Shown piece by piece: positions 1-11,216 of a DNA stretch of 64,000 nt (its first letter is position 1; each line of letters starts with the position of its first letter). Under the pieces are notes generated by a model, which was given only the letters and a program-made list of their open reading frames with translations, had not been told where the DNA came from and searched no databases. The position numbers and the translations under genes were made by a program. The stretch is from Isoetes taiwanensis (taxonomy: Eukaryota > Streptophyta > Lycopodiopsida > Isoetales > Isoetaceae). The stretch lies in the NCBI GenBank assembly GCA_021234155.1, contig JAJEKV010000003.1:28381166-28445165 (forward strand). Direction: 5' to 3'.

Positions 1-1245
1 CCCACAAGGCCAGACCCAAAGTTGTTTGACAAGCAATTCATGAAAAGGATATAGGGCTTAACGGATAAAGAAATGCTAGATCTACATAGCAAAATACTGG
101 ATGAGACTATCTTGCTAAGGGAGACAAGGAGCTGCAAAGGATTACGTATCGGTCCTGAAGAGGCAGTGTGCATTGAAAGAGGGTATCACAGAATTCTGCA
201 ATATTGCCACCAATGCATGCCAAGATTTTGAATACTATAAGGTGACGACCTCGCTTGATGATGATGATATGAAGGAAATGAATCGGCTATGCCAGCTCTA
301 CATCAATCTTAAGTGGGGCATCAAAACCGCCCGTTTCCTGAACGTGCTATAGCACTCCTAAAGCACAAGCTTGGGTGCCATTTAAAACGGACGATAGCTC
401 TCCTCCTTACTTGTTAACCTTGGGCCACAAGGGGTTCAGTGGTCTGGAACTAGCAGCTGGGCCTGTGGCCTTATTTGCCTTATTCTATAAAAAAGCAGAT
501 CTTGAACAATGGTATCTGGATATGACCGAGCTGGATACTTTCAGTTTCCTAATTTCTGCATGCCTGACAATCAGACAATTGTAGTCTCACAGTGGGCAAC
601 AAATATTAATTTCAACAACAGAGTCTTGTATTCCATATACGAGCTAGAACGTGAGTGTAGACTTGGCCTACCAAAGGCACCAAGTTTTTCCAACATAGTT
701 TTGGTCTTGGTTTCACGATCAACTGTAGTGTTGGACAAGTGGTGTTTGAGGCATCACTATGTGGATAAGTTCATGTTCTCTCATGAAAATATGGAACCCT
801 AGAAGGGTGGCAGGTTTATGGAGGATGTGCCTTCACTTGATTAAAGTTAGCATTGATGGTGCTACAGGTACACAAGATTCTCATACGATTGAGAGTTATC
901 AAGTACTTTATTATAAGCTTGGTCAAGGGAGATCAGATTGTGTGCGATTGGTACATGAATGACCTGTTCTCCCAAGGGGCTATGCTATATGGAATGAAGC
1001 CAATATCTGTGGTTAAGAACAAGGACCTGATTGAGACCATTACATCGTACTTGGATCTGTTTCATTACCATTTTCAAAATAGAGAGACGGATGGAAACTG
1101 TAAGGACGAAGATGATGGAGATAGAGAAGAAAAAGACAGCCAAGGTAGACACTCATATATCGAAGGCTTGGATGAAGTGGCAGTAGAACAAATAATGGAG
1201 AATCTTCTGGTGGGGTCAGTAATCTTTCCAAGCTCGAATATGTAG
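1..1245 (+). pseudogene. Decayed protein-coding fragment, unrecognised
   Basis: Several open stretches in different frames follow one another on the plus strand and read like one frameshifted protein. They are about 133-351 (contains YVSVLKRQC and LYINLKWGIKTARF, ends in a stop), 375-584 (contains YLLTLGHKGFSGLE), 509-802 (contains NFNNRVLYSIYELEREC) and 853-1245 (acidic, with KDEDDGDREEKD). Composition is protein-like rather than random, but no frame stays open longer than 130 codons and stops fall between the pieces. I do not recognise the family. The last frame ends at the TAG inside repeat R1, so its C terminus is probably not native. A multi-exon gene with missed introns is the alternative, though the pieces lack clear GT-AG boundaries. 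Confidence 0.35.
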
Positions 1246-1440
1246 CATAATAACAGGGGGTTGTTTTTGTAATTTTATACGCTTTTTGGCATTGTTTTTC
1301 TATGATTTTGGTGCTGTATTCATAGAGGCATACTAAATAGTATTTCTAGAGTGCGTCATTTTTAGGGCGTTGATTTAGATTGGCTTAAACAATCTAACGG
1401 CTGTTATTACCATCACTCCATTCATATATATCAAAGCCCA
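1238..1440 (+). repeat. Dispersed repeat R1, copy 1
   Basis: Starts with GAATATGTAGCATAATAACA followed by a G-run, and continues about 170 bp through a shared TTTTCTATGATTT block to a GCGTTGATTT block. Related copies lie at 4160-4316 and 9490-9660, with shorter versions at 10363, 54349 and 54777. All are in the same orientation, with one sharp conserved end and a fading other end. I cannot assign a superfamily. Confidence 0.6.
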
Positions 1441-3187
1441 TAACTTTTGTCCTCCTGTAGCTTTCCTTCTCGATTATTGATGTTGCTCGCGGAGTCGATT
1501 GCTGCTACTTATCCATATGAAGTTATAGCTTTTGTTCTGCTAGTTAATGCTAGAGATTAGTTTTTATTATCTTTTTCGGTTCAACATAGTGCGTTAAAGC
1601 ATGGGCCACAGATGAGAATGACCAGCTCTCTGGCGATGTTGGCGACAATATGAAAATGATGCTTTTTGTTCTCAGCGCGAAAAAACCTTTGTTCTTCCAT
1701 GCTTCAGCGAAATCAAAAACCTTTGGGGCTCGTTTCTGCCATACATGTGTCTTTGTTCTTCCATGCTTCAGCGAAATCAGATAACCCTAAAACAAACCCT
1801 TCCTCTTTGGATATTTCTTATTCTGTCTCACGTGTGCAGGTGCTGCAGCTTCAAAGTTTCTTCAGGGCCAACCATCCGTTTTTCGGGAAGAGATCTGGTT
1901 CTGCTCTTTCAGGGTGCAACTCAACTGTTTCAATCTGTTCCAGGGACCGATTCTTACTGTGGCAGGGGGAGTTTCTTGCCTAATGCACTAAAAACCCTTG
2001 GTTTACCCTAATCGGTCAGATGGGTATGATACAGGGATACTGCATCTATTTAGCAGGATGTCATAGTCTCCTGGTTTCGTATTCTTCAGCTTGCTTTCAT
2101 GAACCTTGAATTTCTTGTTGCCATTAGAAATTATACCTTCATGGAGGATGGCCTTCATCAAAGAGTTTTCAGAATACGTGGTACAAATTTAGGATTGACG
2201 AGCATACAGTTATGTCTGATCATTTTTGCTATCATGAATAATATGGTTGCATTGACCTACATGGCATACGATTAGGTGAGTGCACAGCAGTCATCTGGTC
2301 GTCATATTTTTAGTGATGCTGGAAGGGTTACTGTGCATGCTTCTCTTGTGTTTACCTCACAAAAAGTCTTGCTTGCACCAAGTGCCAAGTATGTGGTAGG
2401 TACCAGGATCGAAAGAGAATGGGGAAGCTCACAAGCTCAGAGCTACCTTCTAGGTTCTCCGACATTAGTGGGAAGGTTGTGGCCGACTTAGTCACTTAGG
2501 CTCTGGCTGTGGTGCAGCTTCATTGCTAGATGTTGGTTAAGAATGTGCCTTTGTTTGTTTCGAGGCATTTCATGCTTTGCATCAAATAATCCTGCAAAGT
2601 CCTTTGGATCATCATGGCGGATGTAGACTATGCTATATGGTTAGCCAACATTAGATCCAGTCGTTTCAGCCATGGCCAATACAAATTTGACAGAAAGGAG
2701 GTGGTGCTGGATAATCTTAGAACATAATTCTAACATTCTCTAAATATATATGAAATCAAAAGGTGTTATATGAGGATTTTGGAACTAGAGTTTAGATTAA
2801 TTATGATGTCAAGATTTTTTTTTTTTGAGCGGAAGCTGATGATGCATTAACCAGAACCAAATTACATTTGCAGGGTTCTCATTTGTTGTTATATGTGTCC
2901 ATAGCTGGTTCTAAAGTTGGACTCTGTTGAGCTTCTCGAAGAAGTGGAGGGCCACTTTCAACATCAGTTGTGCTTATCTTGAATTGTAAGTGTTTGTCAT
3001 TGCTTGTTGAACTGGTTTCTACAATATATAAAAGCATTTGCAATTGGATGTGCAGGAGCTTAGAACAATTGTGTGAAACTGTAAGTCTTGGTCATACTCT
3101 ATAGCACGAAAGCCTATGCAAAAAGTCTGGAGGGGTCTGAAAGTGACCTGCCGAGTTCATCCAACACATTTTGGCATGTTTTTCGAT
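1441..3187. other. Intergenic, no supported gene
   Basis: AT-rich DNA with only short open frames. The one clear structure is a 29-bp exact direct repeat (CTTTGTTCTTCCATGCTTCA and nine more bases) at 1687-1715 and 1751-1779, 64 bp apart, which creates two overlapping spurious ORFs. Confidence 0.5.
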
Positions 3188-3665
3188 ACAAAAATATTGT
3201 ATTGGTTTGCTGCCAAGGTTATTGAGTTCGGCTGAAGATGAACAGAAGAAAGAACATGCTCTTTTAAGAGAAAGGATGGTTTTTTCTTATTATCTGAATT
3301 TTTAAAATTATGTAAAACACAAGTTCAAGATGGATATAGAAGAGTAGCAAGGGTTACACTTGGGTTTGCTCCTCCAGAAGTTGTCAGCATTCTTTGCAAC
3401 GTCCATAGAACACTAAGTTGTTTCAATTATTCTATTCGCATTAACTATTTGCTTCTCATATTTTAATATTTATATTTATGGCGATGTCAAGATAGACAGA
3501 AATACTGTATTGGTTTGCTGCCAAGGTTATTGAGCTTGACTGAACAGAAGGAAGAACATGCTCTTTTAAGAGTAAAGAATAGTAAGTTGTATCAATTATT
3601 CTATTGTTCACATTAACTATTTGCTTATCATTAACATGCTAGCTCATATTTTTAATATTGGTATT
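3188..3665 (+). repeat. Local duplication of a coding-like segment
   Basis: The block at about 3188-3275 (TTGGTTTGCTGCCAAGGTTA, then GAAGAACATGCTCTTTTAAG) recurs at 3507-3575 with a 9-bp deletion. The downstream AATTATTCTATT and ATTAACTATTTGCTT blocks recur in the same order. In one frame it reads LPRLLSSAEDEQKKEHALLR, so it may be a duplicated exon remnant, but there are no usable splice sites or long frame. Confidence 0.45.
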
Positions 3666-3790
3666 GCTTTATATTGTGTGTACAATTCTATGCAATGAGT
3701 TTCTTTCATTAAATTGAGCACCTTTGTTTTGTTCGACTTCTTATGCTATAATACATCATCCATCATTAGACTGTTAGGTGTTTGTTTTTG

Positions 3791-4156
3791 TTAGGGCCCG
3801 AAGGGCCAAATTTTTTTTTTAGTATAACTACCCACATAACTACCATTAACATTAATTAACACAAACTATTGCATTGAACATTTTTAAATTAAAATCCCCC
3901 TGAAACCCCCTTTGGTTTGGGTGCATATTCACACGGGGGGTGACGTAGGGCAGCGAGAGCCCCTATAATTATGTTTTGCATGTACAAAATCAACACCATA
4001 TAGTACATTACTTCAAATCTTATAGTATTTTATAAATCTTCGTACATAGTATAGCAATTTTTGTACATGCATACCCCACAAACGAGGAACTTTATGTACG
4101 GTGTGGATCAAGGAATAAAGGGTGCATATGCCTATCCAACAACTCTCGATGCCCGG
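3791..4156 (+). repeat. Dispersed repeat R2, copy 1
   Basis: Begins with a GGGCCCGAAGGGCC palindrome followed by a T-run, and ends at CTCTCGATGCCCGG. The second copy is at 10579-11025. The inner 270 bp (from the CCCCCTTTGGTTTGGGTGCA block onward) is about 85-90% identical by eye. R1 copy 2 follows directly. Confidence 0.65.
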
Positions 4157-4159
4157 TGT

Positions 4160-4316
4160 GAATATGTAGCATAATAACAGGGGGTTTTCTTTGTGTTTTT
4201 GTACGCTTTTCACTAAGGTTTTCCTATGATTTCGTGATGTATTCAAATGGATGTACTAATGCGTACATCTAGAGTGCACCATTTCTGAGCCATTGATTTT
4301 AGCCCTTTTTTTTTCC
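4160..4316 (+). repeat. Dispersed repeat R1, copy 2
   Basis: The same conserved start (GAATATGTAGCATAATAACA plus G-run) and the same internal TTTTCCTATGATTTCGT block as copy 1, abutting the end of R2 copy 1. Confidence 0.6.
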
Positions 4317-4495
4317 AATGGTCAACAACCAATGGTTCACAACAAAAGCCCTTTTTTTTGTGCGTGTGGTGCATAATGGTCAACAACCAATGGCTCACAA
4401 CAAAAGCTCTTTTTTTGTGTGTGTGGTGCATAATGGTCAACAACCAATGGCTCACAACAAAAGTCCTCTTTTTGTGTGTGTGGTGCATAATGGGC
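4316..4495 (+). repeat. Tandem repeat, 3 copies of about 58 bp
   Basis: GGTCAACAACCAATGG starts at 4320, 4378 and 4435. Each unit continues with CTCACAACAAAAG, a T-run and a GTGTGTGTGGTGCATAAT stretch. The short open frames on both strands here are by-products of the repeat. Confidence 0.9.
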
Positions 4496-5080
4496 ACATG
4501 AAGGGCGCATGTAGTGCAGTTTCCCCGCCGGCAACACATTTCTTATAATAACTTTTGATCCAGAGCTCTGTTTGAGATGATTTTTATTGCGTTGGAAAGC
4601 TCTCTCCGAGATCTTTTTGATAGTGTATGATATGGATATGTTTGGTTAAGTTATCTATGCTAAAACAGCAATTTTCCGGCCGGGTTTGGTAGGCTTTTAC
4701 ATCCTACCAGCTGATTAATACAAGATTGCGCTATTGGATATTGTTTTATGGCTCATTCCGAATGAAGCCTGCAAAAAATTACCATGCATTTTTAGATTTT
4801 GAGGCTTCTAGATCCTTGTGCTAACAAGCAGAAAAGTTTCCCACTTTGGTTTCTCACCGTTGCGCCAAGAAAATTGTGAAAATTTGTATTATATTCTGTG
4901 ATGAAATACTTATATATTGTCTTATGAGAGCCTAAAGGCACTGCTTATTCAAATGATGAAGACATCTGTATGTGTATGTGTGATTGGATGCACCAAACTA
5001 TTTTCAGTTTTGCAACTTTTTCTTCATTACTTATGGCTAATGGCACCGTAATTGTTAATTATGGTCTTCCTCTCTTCTAG
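4496..5080. other. Intergenic, nothing recognised
   Basis: No open frame, repeat or RNA gene that I can support. Confidence 0.5.
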
Positions 5081-5082
5081 GT

Positions 5083-5480
5083 GGCAGGGAATCTGGCACA
5101 GATCCCGCTCAAGCTCCATTCTTAATTGGTCTTGAGATAAGTTTGCTCGTGATCGCAGTTACTACGGAACCTCAAGAGATGAGGAGGAGAGGAGGAAGAT
5201 TTCACAGCTCCAGGAACCGCAAAGGATTCTGCAAGCATTGCATGATATCCACGGAGGTTGGATAACAAGCATATTCGACCCGACAATTGAAGAAAGTATG
5301 TGGGAGAAGGATGAGAAAATTGATTAGACAGGCCAGTGGGTGGCTCGCGAGGCACCTCCTTGTGAGGCATTCCATGTTCTTTAGGTTGCCCCCAAAGCTT
5401 ATAGAAGGCAACAAGTTGCCCCATGGGTTGTTCCTCTAAGGTGGAACACCTACCATGATGATGTAACTATAGTGACAGCA
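5083..5480 (+). pseudogene. Exon-like gene remnant with in-frame stops
   Basis: A good 3' splice site (CTCTTCTAG) precedes a frame that reads WQGIWHRSRSSSILNWS, TGA, DKFARDRSYYGTSRDEEERR, then a region containing LQALHDIHGGWITSIFDP, TAG, TGQWVAREAPPCEAFHVL, TAG, VAPKAYRRQQ and a final stop near 5480. The amino-acid composition is clearly protein-like. The three internal stops are TGA or TAG and could come from single C-to-T changes, which fits a methylated, dead gene copy. I do not recognise the family. A stop-free parent copy elsewhere in the genome is expected. Confidence 0.5.
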
Positions 5481-5821
5481 TGACCGCCATGGTCTACTCG
5501 TCCACTGTAATATAGATTTTAACCATCTCATTTATGAATAAAAATTCTTTTCGGACTATAACTTTGTTTTGAATGTGTAAACAATTTTCTTCATTTGGGT
5601 TGTAACCCGCAATCTGAGAAAATAGCAGGAAATTCTGTTTGTGCTTGAACTGATCCTCGCATAGAAAAACTCATTTTTTCGATAGTTATAGAGGCCGAAA
5701 ACTTTTCCCACGTCATTTTGGTGTAAAATAAAAAGGTTTAAAAAAAAATGGGAATCATATGTGACCCACTTTAATTAAATGCGACTTCAGACATTCATGC
5801 AAACCTTCACTACTTGAAAAT

Positions 5822-8800
5822 TTAGAATAGAATAGAATAGATTTTTTAGCGTCCATGGAGACCGACTGGCCTATGGGACCCAAACAAAAAGAGAGCAGCA
5901 AGCGTATTACTGACAGGATTAAAAAACCCCCTCCCTGAAGGGTTTTCGAGGGAAAAACATTAGCAGTAATAAGTATGCTGGCATGCTGTACAATTGTATA
6001 GGACAGTTCAATACCATCCCGGAGGGCACAACTGAGTCCGTGCATCCATAACCTCCTGGAGGTATGACCCCAACAAACCCACTGACGCCGTATTCAATAA
6101 CTCATGCAACGGTTGGCCATGCACTAGTAATCGAACATACTGCTCTTGGATATGGGCAAACGCTGGGCAGATCTGGAAGGCATGACATTCATCCTCAATG
6201 GCGCCCTGGTGGCAACACTGGCAAAGCCTTTGCTCTCGTTCTTCCCGAGCCCAACATCTTGTCTCAATACGGAGGCAATGTGCACCCGTGCGAATGGAAG
6301 CTATAAGTCTGCACTTCTTCATGGGCAACTGGGTGTACAAGCACTGGTGTGGGCCTCTCGTGAGCCTAGGATTGACTTGCTGCTGATAGTGTGCCAGCTT
6401 AACATGCGCCAGAGCATCTGCATCCCAGAGCTTGCGAAGGAAAGTAGCATCTAGGTACAACTTAAGTGCCTTGTGATCTTTCTTTGTCCTTACATGTACA
6501 TATCTATTTGCCTGTACACCTTAGCGTGAGAACCACTGAGCTTGCTTGTCCTTCCAGCAGGCTTTCAGGCGTTGGGGACCCATCGCCATGGCCAAAGCAA
6601 GGTTGGGCAAACGTGTATCACCCATAGCGACCACCTTCTGGAAGTAAATGATATGGTGTTCCAATGCAGCCCGTTGAAGGGGTAGAAAACTTGTCTCCTG
6701 GAGTAGGATCTGGTATGGAACTGTGGACTTTACCCCAAGGGCTCGTGCCAAGAAGGCTTTCTGCACCTGCTCGAGGTCATTCCAGGTGTTGAGGGATATC
6801 ACCGGACCCCCGGCTCGACCAAGGCCCGAAGCAAGTGTGACTGGTGGCACCAGGCATACAACTCTGCCTTGTGGCTGTTGTTCTGCATGGCATATAATGC
6901 TTTCCAACCCGCCGTGACCGCAACCTGATGGCAGCATCCCAATGGGTGGTAGTAGAGAACTCGATCCCCAAGTACTTGTAGGTCGGAGCCATCTCTACAT
7001 CTTGTCCCTGATAAGTGAATGAGGGAAGCCTTGGCTGACGGGATGATAAAACTAGCAGCACCCTAGTTTTGGCCAAGTTAACTCGCATGCCAGTGAATCG
7101 GCAAAAAGTGTCAAGAGCATCCAGGTGATGTTGCATGTCCTCTGGAGTATAGGCCAGGAGGTTGACATCGTCCGCATATATGAGTTGCCGGATTGTGTGA
7201 TGCATGAGATGGGCGCCCACACCTCCATGCTCAGAGAGCCAATCTTCCAGCTGGTCAATGTATAGGCGTGTGGGGGAGAGGGGGCAACCTTGACGCACTC
7301 CAATACTACAGATTACCGGCTGTCCTGACGATGTGATACGACCTGAGCATGCCTCGTATAGCCTATATACTGCATTCTACAAGTCAAGGGGAGTCCCCAG
7401 CTGCCGCAGTCTGTCCCATAACTTGTCCCGGGGCATGTGTCAAAAGCTTTTGTGAAATCCACGAAGCAACAATACAGATTTTGTCGGTGATTCCTGCTAT
7501 CCTCAATCAATGTGCGCAGAGTGAAGATATGATCAATGGTGGAATGCCTGGGCCAAAAACCTGTCTGTGTGAGAGCTTGCACATCTGCCTCCTCTGCCCA
7601 TATTGTCAGCTACTGCTCAAGGATGTCAGCCAACAGTTTTGCAAAAAGAGAGCTGACCGTAATAGTACGATAGTTGGCCGGGCAGTGGGGGTCCCTTGCC
7701 TTTTATATGGGCACAATTCTACTAGTGGTCCACTGTGAAGGGGAGCCTTTTTGCAATGCTTTATTGAATAATGCCGTGAGGACAGGCACCAGTGGAGGCC
7801 CAGCCCATTTCAGAAGTTCTACCTGCATGCCATCTAAATCTGCTGCCTTCCCATTAGCTAGACGTTGTAGGCCCATGATGACATCCCCCTCTGTGATGAC
7901 CAGAGCCATGCCTATCTGTGGAAGGACTGGTGTCCGACCCCCGAGCAGGTCGTAAAGCTGTTGCAAGTACTGTACCCATTGCTCCGAGGTGATGTTCCCT
8001 GTGGGCTGTGCAGTCTTGCTCAATACCCTTCTCCAGAATGTCTTGGGGTGCCGATCTAGGAGATCAAACATCTGTTGCTGATGCTCTGCGAGGTATCTGG
8101 CTTTCTTGTTCTTGAGGAAGGAGCGGCATTGACTGATGGCCTGTTGGCGGGAGGTGAGATTAGTGACTTGCCGGAGTGTGCGTTTGAGCTCCCGACACTC
8201 ATCATCGAACCATCTGTTGCGGGGGAAGGTGCCCGAGGTTCGCCGTGAACGACCTCTCCCAAAGCATCTCTCAGCAGCTGTTAGAAGCAAGTGAGTCAGC
8301 TGAGCAGATTGCTGTTGAAGTGTGGGGAGTTGCAGCAGTCCTGCCAGGTCATGCTCAAGCAGCTGGGCATAGGTCCCTGCACGGTCGTAGTCCAGGCGCA
8401 GCTGGGGCACCTGGGGTGTTGAGGCAGTAGATGCACGGGGAGCTTGCCAATGGAGATGCACGAACAGGGGCTAGTGGTCCGAGTCCACTTCCTCGTCCCG
8501 AGTGTCTGTTCCAATGGAAAAATGGGTGGCTAAGTGTAGATTCTGTTCTTCAACCAGCAGATAATCCACCACACTGGAGCCATCCCCTTGGTTCTCTTGT
8601 CTACAAGTCCAGCAGCTGGAAGATGGCCATTGTGCCAACCCATTACAAATAACCAGGTCAAAGATACTACCCAGCAACAACAACTGCCTGCTATAGCGCG
8701 AAATGTGGTTGTCGTCTGATGGGGTTCAACTGCAAGATGTCCTCTGCCAGGGGCTCAAATTTTGGGACCTGCTCGGCTCCTGTGCGGGCATTAAAGTCGC

Positions 8801-9340
8801 CAAGCAACATAATCTTGGAATCCATGCGAGCTCGCAAGTCAGCAAGGCCCTGCTTATCCTGTTGCCTCTCAAAGTGTGCCAAGCAAAGCCCGTCTTCTAA
8901 CTGCTGCATGCGGGTCCCCATCTCTGCAATCCGTTGTCTTTCCGCTGCTAACTGCCTTTTGAGCACGTGGGACGCTGAAGATTGTATCTCTGCTGCCAAT
9001 CCTGCAATCCGGGTTCTGTTGCTCTCAATCTGTTCCTCCATTTGTTTCATGGCCCTCGTCTGCGCCTGTGTCGGGCTTGAGCAGCCTTCATCTATCTCCC
9101 GGGTCAATCTCATAGATTGGGCCTTCGCCCGGGCCTCCCTCCTCATGGAAGAGGTTCTATTGTCCTTGTTATCCGACCAGGGTCGTTTTCGTGGCGGTCC
9201 CCCCCTGGTTCTCCCAGGTGGGTTGGGGCTGGGGCTGGGGCTGGAGAATGTCTCCCTCTAACTGGGGGTCTGGGCACGGGGCTACAGAACCGGCCATGAG
9301 GTTGTATGGTATGGAAGGGGATTAGAGAGCTAAAAAAAAG
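5822..9340 (-). mobile_element. LINE family 1, nearly complete copy with endonuclease deletion
   Basis: A non-LTR retrotransposon read right to left. The 5' end lies near 9340, beside a short repeat of GGGGATTAGAGAG. A candidate ATG at 9297 opens a proline/glutamine-rich leader, followed by a coiled coil (about 9146-8840). It then passes directly to LLGDFNA, a late motif of the apurinic-type endonuclease; most of that domain is missing. The endonuclease C-terminal SDH follows, then the linker, reverse transcriptase and a CCHC-like knuckle (CQCC-H-C) near 6140. The 3' UTR has a hairpin (AAAACCCT/AGGGTTTT type), and the element ends in a TTCTA-type pentamer tail at 5822-5840. Related copies occur at 13.9, 26.3, 36.0, 48.2, 50.3, 50.9 and 53.9 kb. 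Confidence 0.9.
6008..9297 (-). pseudogene. LINE family 1 ORF (coiled coil, endonuclease end, RT, zinc knuckle)
   Basis: Blocks in order on the minus strand: 9297-8691 leader, coiled coil and LLGDFNA; 8683-8471 endonuclease tail (SSVVDYLLV and SDH); 8461-7703 linker and RT fingers (FWRRVL, NGKAADLDGMQ, WTTSRIVPI); 7582-7313 RT with RHSTIDHIFTLRTL and FVDFTKAFD; 7298-6777 RT with RQGCPLSPT and the catalytic YADD; 6937-6521 thumb/connection; 6460-6008 CCHC-like C terminus. Inactivating changes include a stop in place of tyrosine after VPI (about 7700), a TAG after ILEQ (about 7607), and frameshifts between blocks. The coiled coil joined to LLGDFNA implies an internal deletion of about 1 kb. Confidence 0.85.
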
Positions 9341-9379
9341 GGGATTAGAGAGAAGAGATAGCAAAGAAAGAAGCAAACT

Positions 9380-9499
9380 ATGATAAGATCCACCTAGAAA
9401 AGAATGATGAACGGCTACTATTGGTACAAGAGAGAGTGGATGATATCATGGAAAATGCCGCTATAATTCAGTTGGCTGCTATTTTTGATATGAATATGT
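9380..9499 (+). other. Short coding-like remnant running into R1
   Basis: One frame reads YDKIHLEKNDERLLLVQERV and continues through DDIMENAAIIQLAAIFDMNM to the TAG of R1 copy 3. It resembles the end of the 1-1245 fragment (VEQIMENLL, ending NM-stop), so both R1 copies may follow related captured sequence, but the match is short. Confidence 0.25.
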
Positions 9500-9660
9500 A
9501 GCACAATAACAGGGGGTTACTTTTAGATTTTTATACGTTTTTTCACATGGTTTTTCTATGATTTCGTTGTTGTATTCGTTGAGGTGTACTAAATAGTATT
9601 TCTAGAGTGCACCCTTTATGGGCCGTTGATTTTTGTTGGTTGGAACAATCCGAGGGTTGT
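9490..9660 (+). repeat. Dispersed repeat R1, copy 3
   Basis: GAATATGTAGCACAATAACA plus a G-run at 9491, then the shared TTTTTCTATGATTTCGT, TACTAAATAGTATTTCTAGA and GCCGTTGATTTTTGTTGG blocks; this is the closest match to copy 1. Confidence 0.65.
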
Positions 9661-9670
9661 TGTCTTTCCC

Positions 9671-9855
9671 TGCATGTTTGTGCATGAACACTGCGCATGT
9701 GTATGCATGTGCATGTGCACATGCATGTGCATGTGCGTGCATGTGCATGTTCATGTGCATGTGCATGTGTATTGTGCATGTGCAAGTGCAAGTGCAAGTG
9801 CAAGTGCATGTGCATGTGTGCATGTGTGTGCATGTGTGCATATGCATGTGTACTT
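9671..9855. repeat. TGCATG/TGCAAG hexanucleotide microsatellite
   Basis: About 180 bp of TGCATG-type repeats with an internal block of four GTGCAA units. The long alternating purine-pyrimidine runs leave all frames open and produce histidine/methionine-rich ORFs on both strands that should not be called genes. Confidence 0.95.
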
Positions 9856-10578
9856 GCCCTCTTGGATTCTGGATTTTACTACCACGAGATGGATTTTTTG
9901 CTCACACTTACAAAGGTATTTGTTTTTTAATGTTTCTTCAGTTAGCATAATGTTTTCTTTTACAAGGTATTGGTTTCCTGATTCTACAATGTAGTGCTGC
10001 AAAACCCCCTTTTGTTTCCTTCCTAAGATTTGCTGCAGATTCAAGTTTAGGCCCTCTATTTGCTTCCAACTCTTGGATATTCCTGGCTGCCGGATTGTTC
10101 ATAGTAGCCAGCCTTTAGCTTCAATCAATAAACGGATTCTTATGCACACAACAGGCGGATTATTCCACACCCTTTTCCATGTCACGCAGATCAGTCAAAC
10201 AGTGGCCACAAGAATGCATTTATATTGTAGGTTTGGAACTTTAATCAAACCATAAGGTGAATCATGCATTACCTTTAAGCTAGAGATGGAGCATCCAAAA
10301 TCATATGGATTGATAAACAATGGTGTCATTGTGAAAGAGAAATAGTTGTAGCGGAAGTAACAATACGTAGCATAATAACAGGGGGTTTTCTTTGTGTTGC
10401 AAACTTTATGACTTTCAGAATAATGGGATCAATCTGCTCTATCTTTATAGTAACTTTTACTTATGTTCTATTTGTTTTATTGTGATCAAATTCAAAAGCT
10501 ACAGGTGATGAAAGCCTCAAATGAATTCTAGTTTTTTTCTGGTTTGAATTCTAAAAATTTTGTCACACCGGGCGTCCC
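9856..10578. other. Intergenic with a short R1 end at 10363
   Basis: AT-rich, no supported gene. AATACGTAGCATAATAACAG plus G-run at 10362-10386 is a short R1 terminus without the rest of the repeat. Confidence 0.5.
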
Positions 10579-11025
10579 TAAGGCCCCGAAGGGGCCAAAA
10601 AAAAAAAATTTGCAACACAAACCATTAACATCCAACATATAAAAATTAAATTCTCCAACATATAACAATCAACACATAACAACCATTGACATTAACAACC
10701 AACACATAATTACCATTGACATTAATTAACACAACCATTGGGTCGAACACATTTAAATTAAATTCCCCCTTAAACCCCCTTTGGTTTGGGTGCATATTCA
10801 CACGGGGGATGACGTACGGCAGCGAGAGCCCTCATAATTGTATTTTGCACGTACAAAATCAACACCATATAGTATTCCGCTTGAAATCTTATAGTATTTT
10901 ACGAATCTTGTTATACAGTATAGCAAATTTTGTACTTGCATACCCCACAAACGAGGAACTTTACGTACGGTATAGATTAAGGAATAAGGGGTGAATATGC
11001 CTATCCAACAGCTCTCGTTGCCCGG
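10579..11025 (+). repeat. Dispersed repeat R2, copy 2
   Basis: Starts with the perfect palindrome GGCCCCGAAGGGGCC (10582-10596) and an A-run, has an expanded ACATAACAACCATTGACATT section, then matches copy 1 through CTCTCGTTGCCCGG. The flank CACACCGGGC at 10564 and the terminal GCCCGG form a short inverted pair, so the element may end in CCGGGC/GCCCGG. Confidence 0.65.
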
Positions 11026-11216
11026 AAGATGAGAGTGAAGATGTAACATATGAGGAGGAGCCAGGTTGTATTGATGAGGATTCTTCAGATGAGGATTTAC
11101 ATGATGGTGCTTATCAGAATGTGGATATGAATGAGCATGATGATTATATGGACGAGGGTGGACATGAAGACTCATCAAGTCGGGTGCCCAGGAGAACGCG
11201 CAGTATTAGAAACTGA
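11025..11216 (+). pseudogene. Acidic C-terminal protein fragment
   Basis: Directly after R2 copy 2 a 63-codon frame is open to a TGA. It begins EDESEDVTYEEEPG, passes DEDSSDEDLHDGAYQ and MNEHDDYMDEGGHED, and ends SSRVPRRTRSIRN: a strongly acidic run closed by a basic tail. It looks like the end of a real protein cut off at the repeat boundary. I do not recognise it; a nuclear protein or transposon-encoded tail would fit. Confidence 0.4.

Noticed and set aside
8719-9261. 180-codon plus-strand ORF
   Set aside because: Antisense to the LINE coiled coil, whose minus-strand frame has the expected protein features.
9543-9994. His/Met/Cys-rich ORFs on both strands
   Set aside because: By-products of the TGCATG microsatellite.
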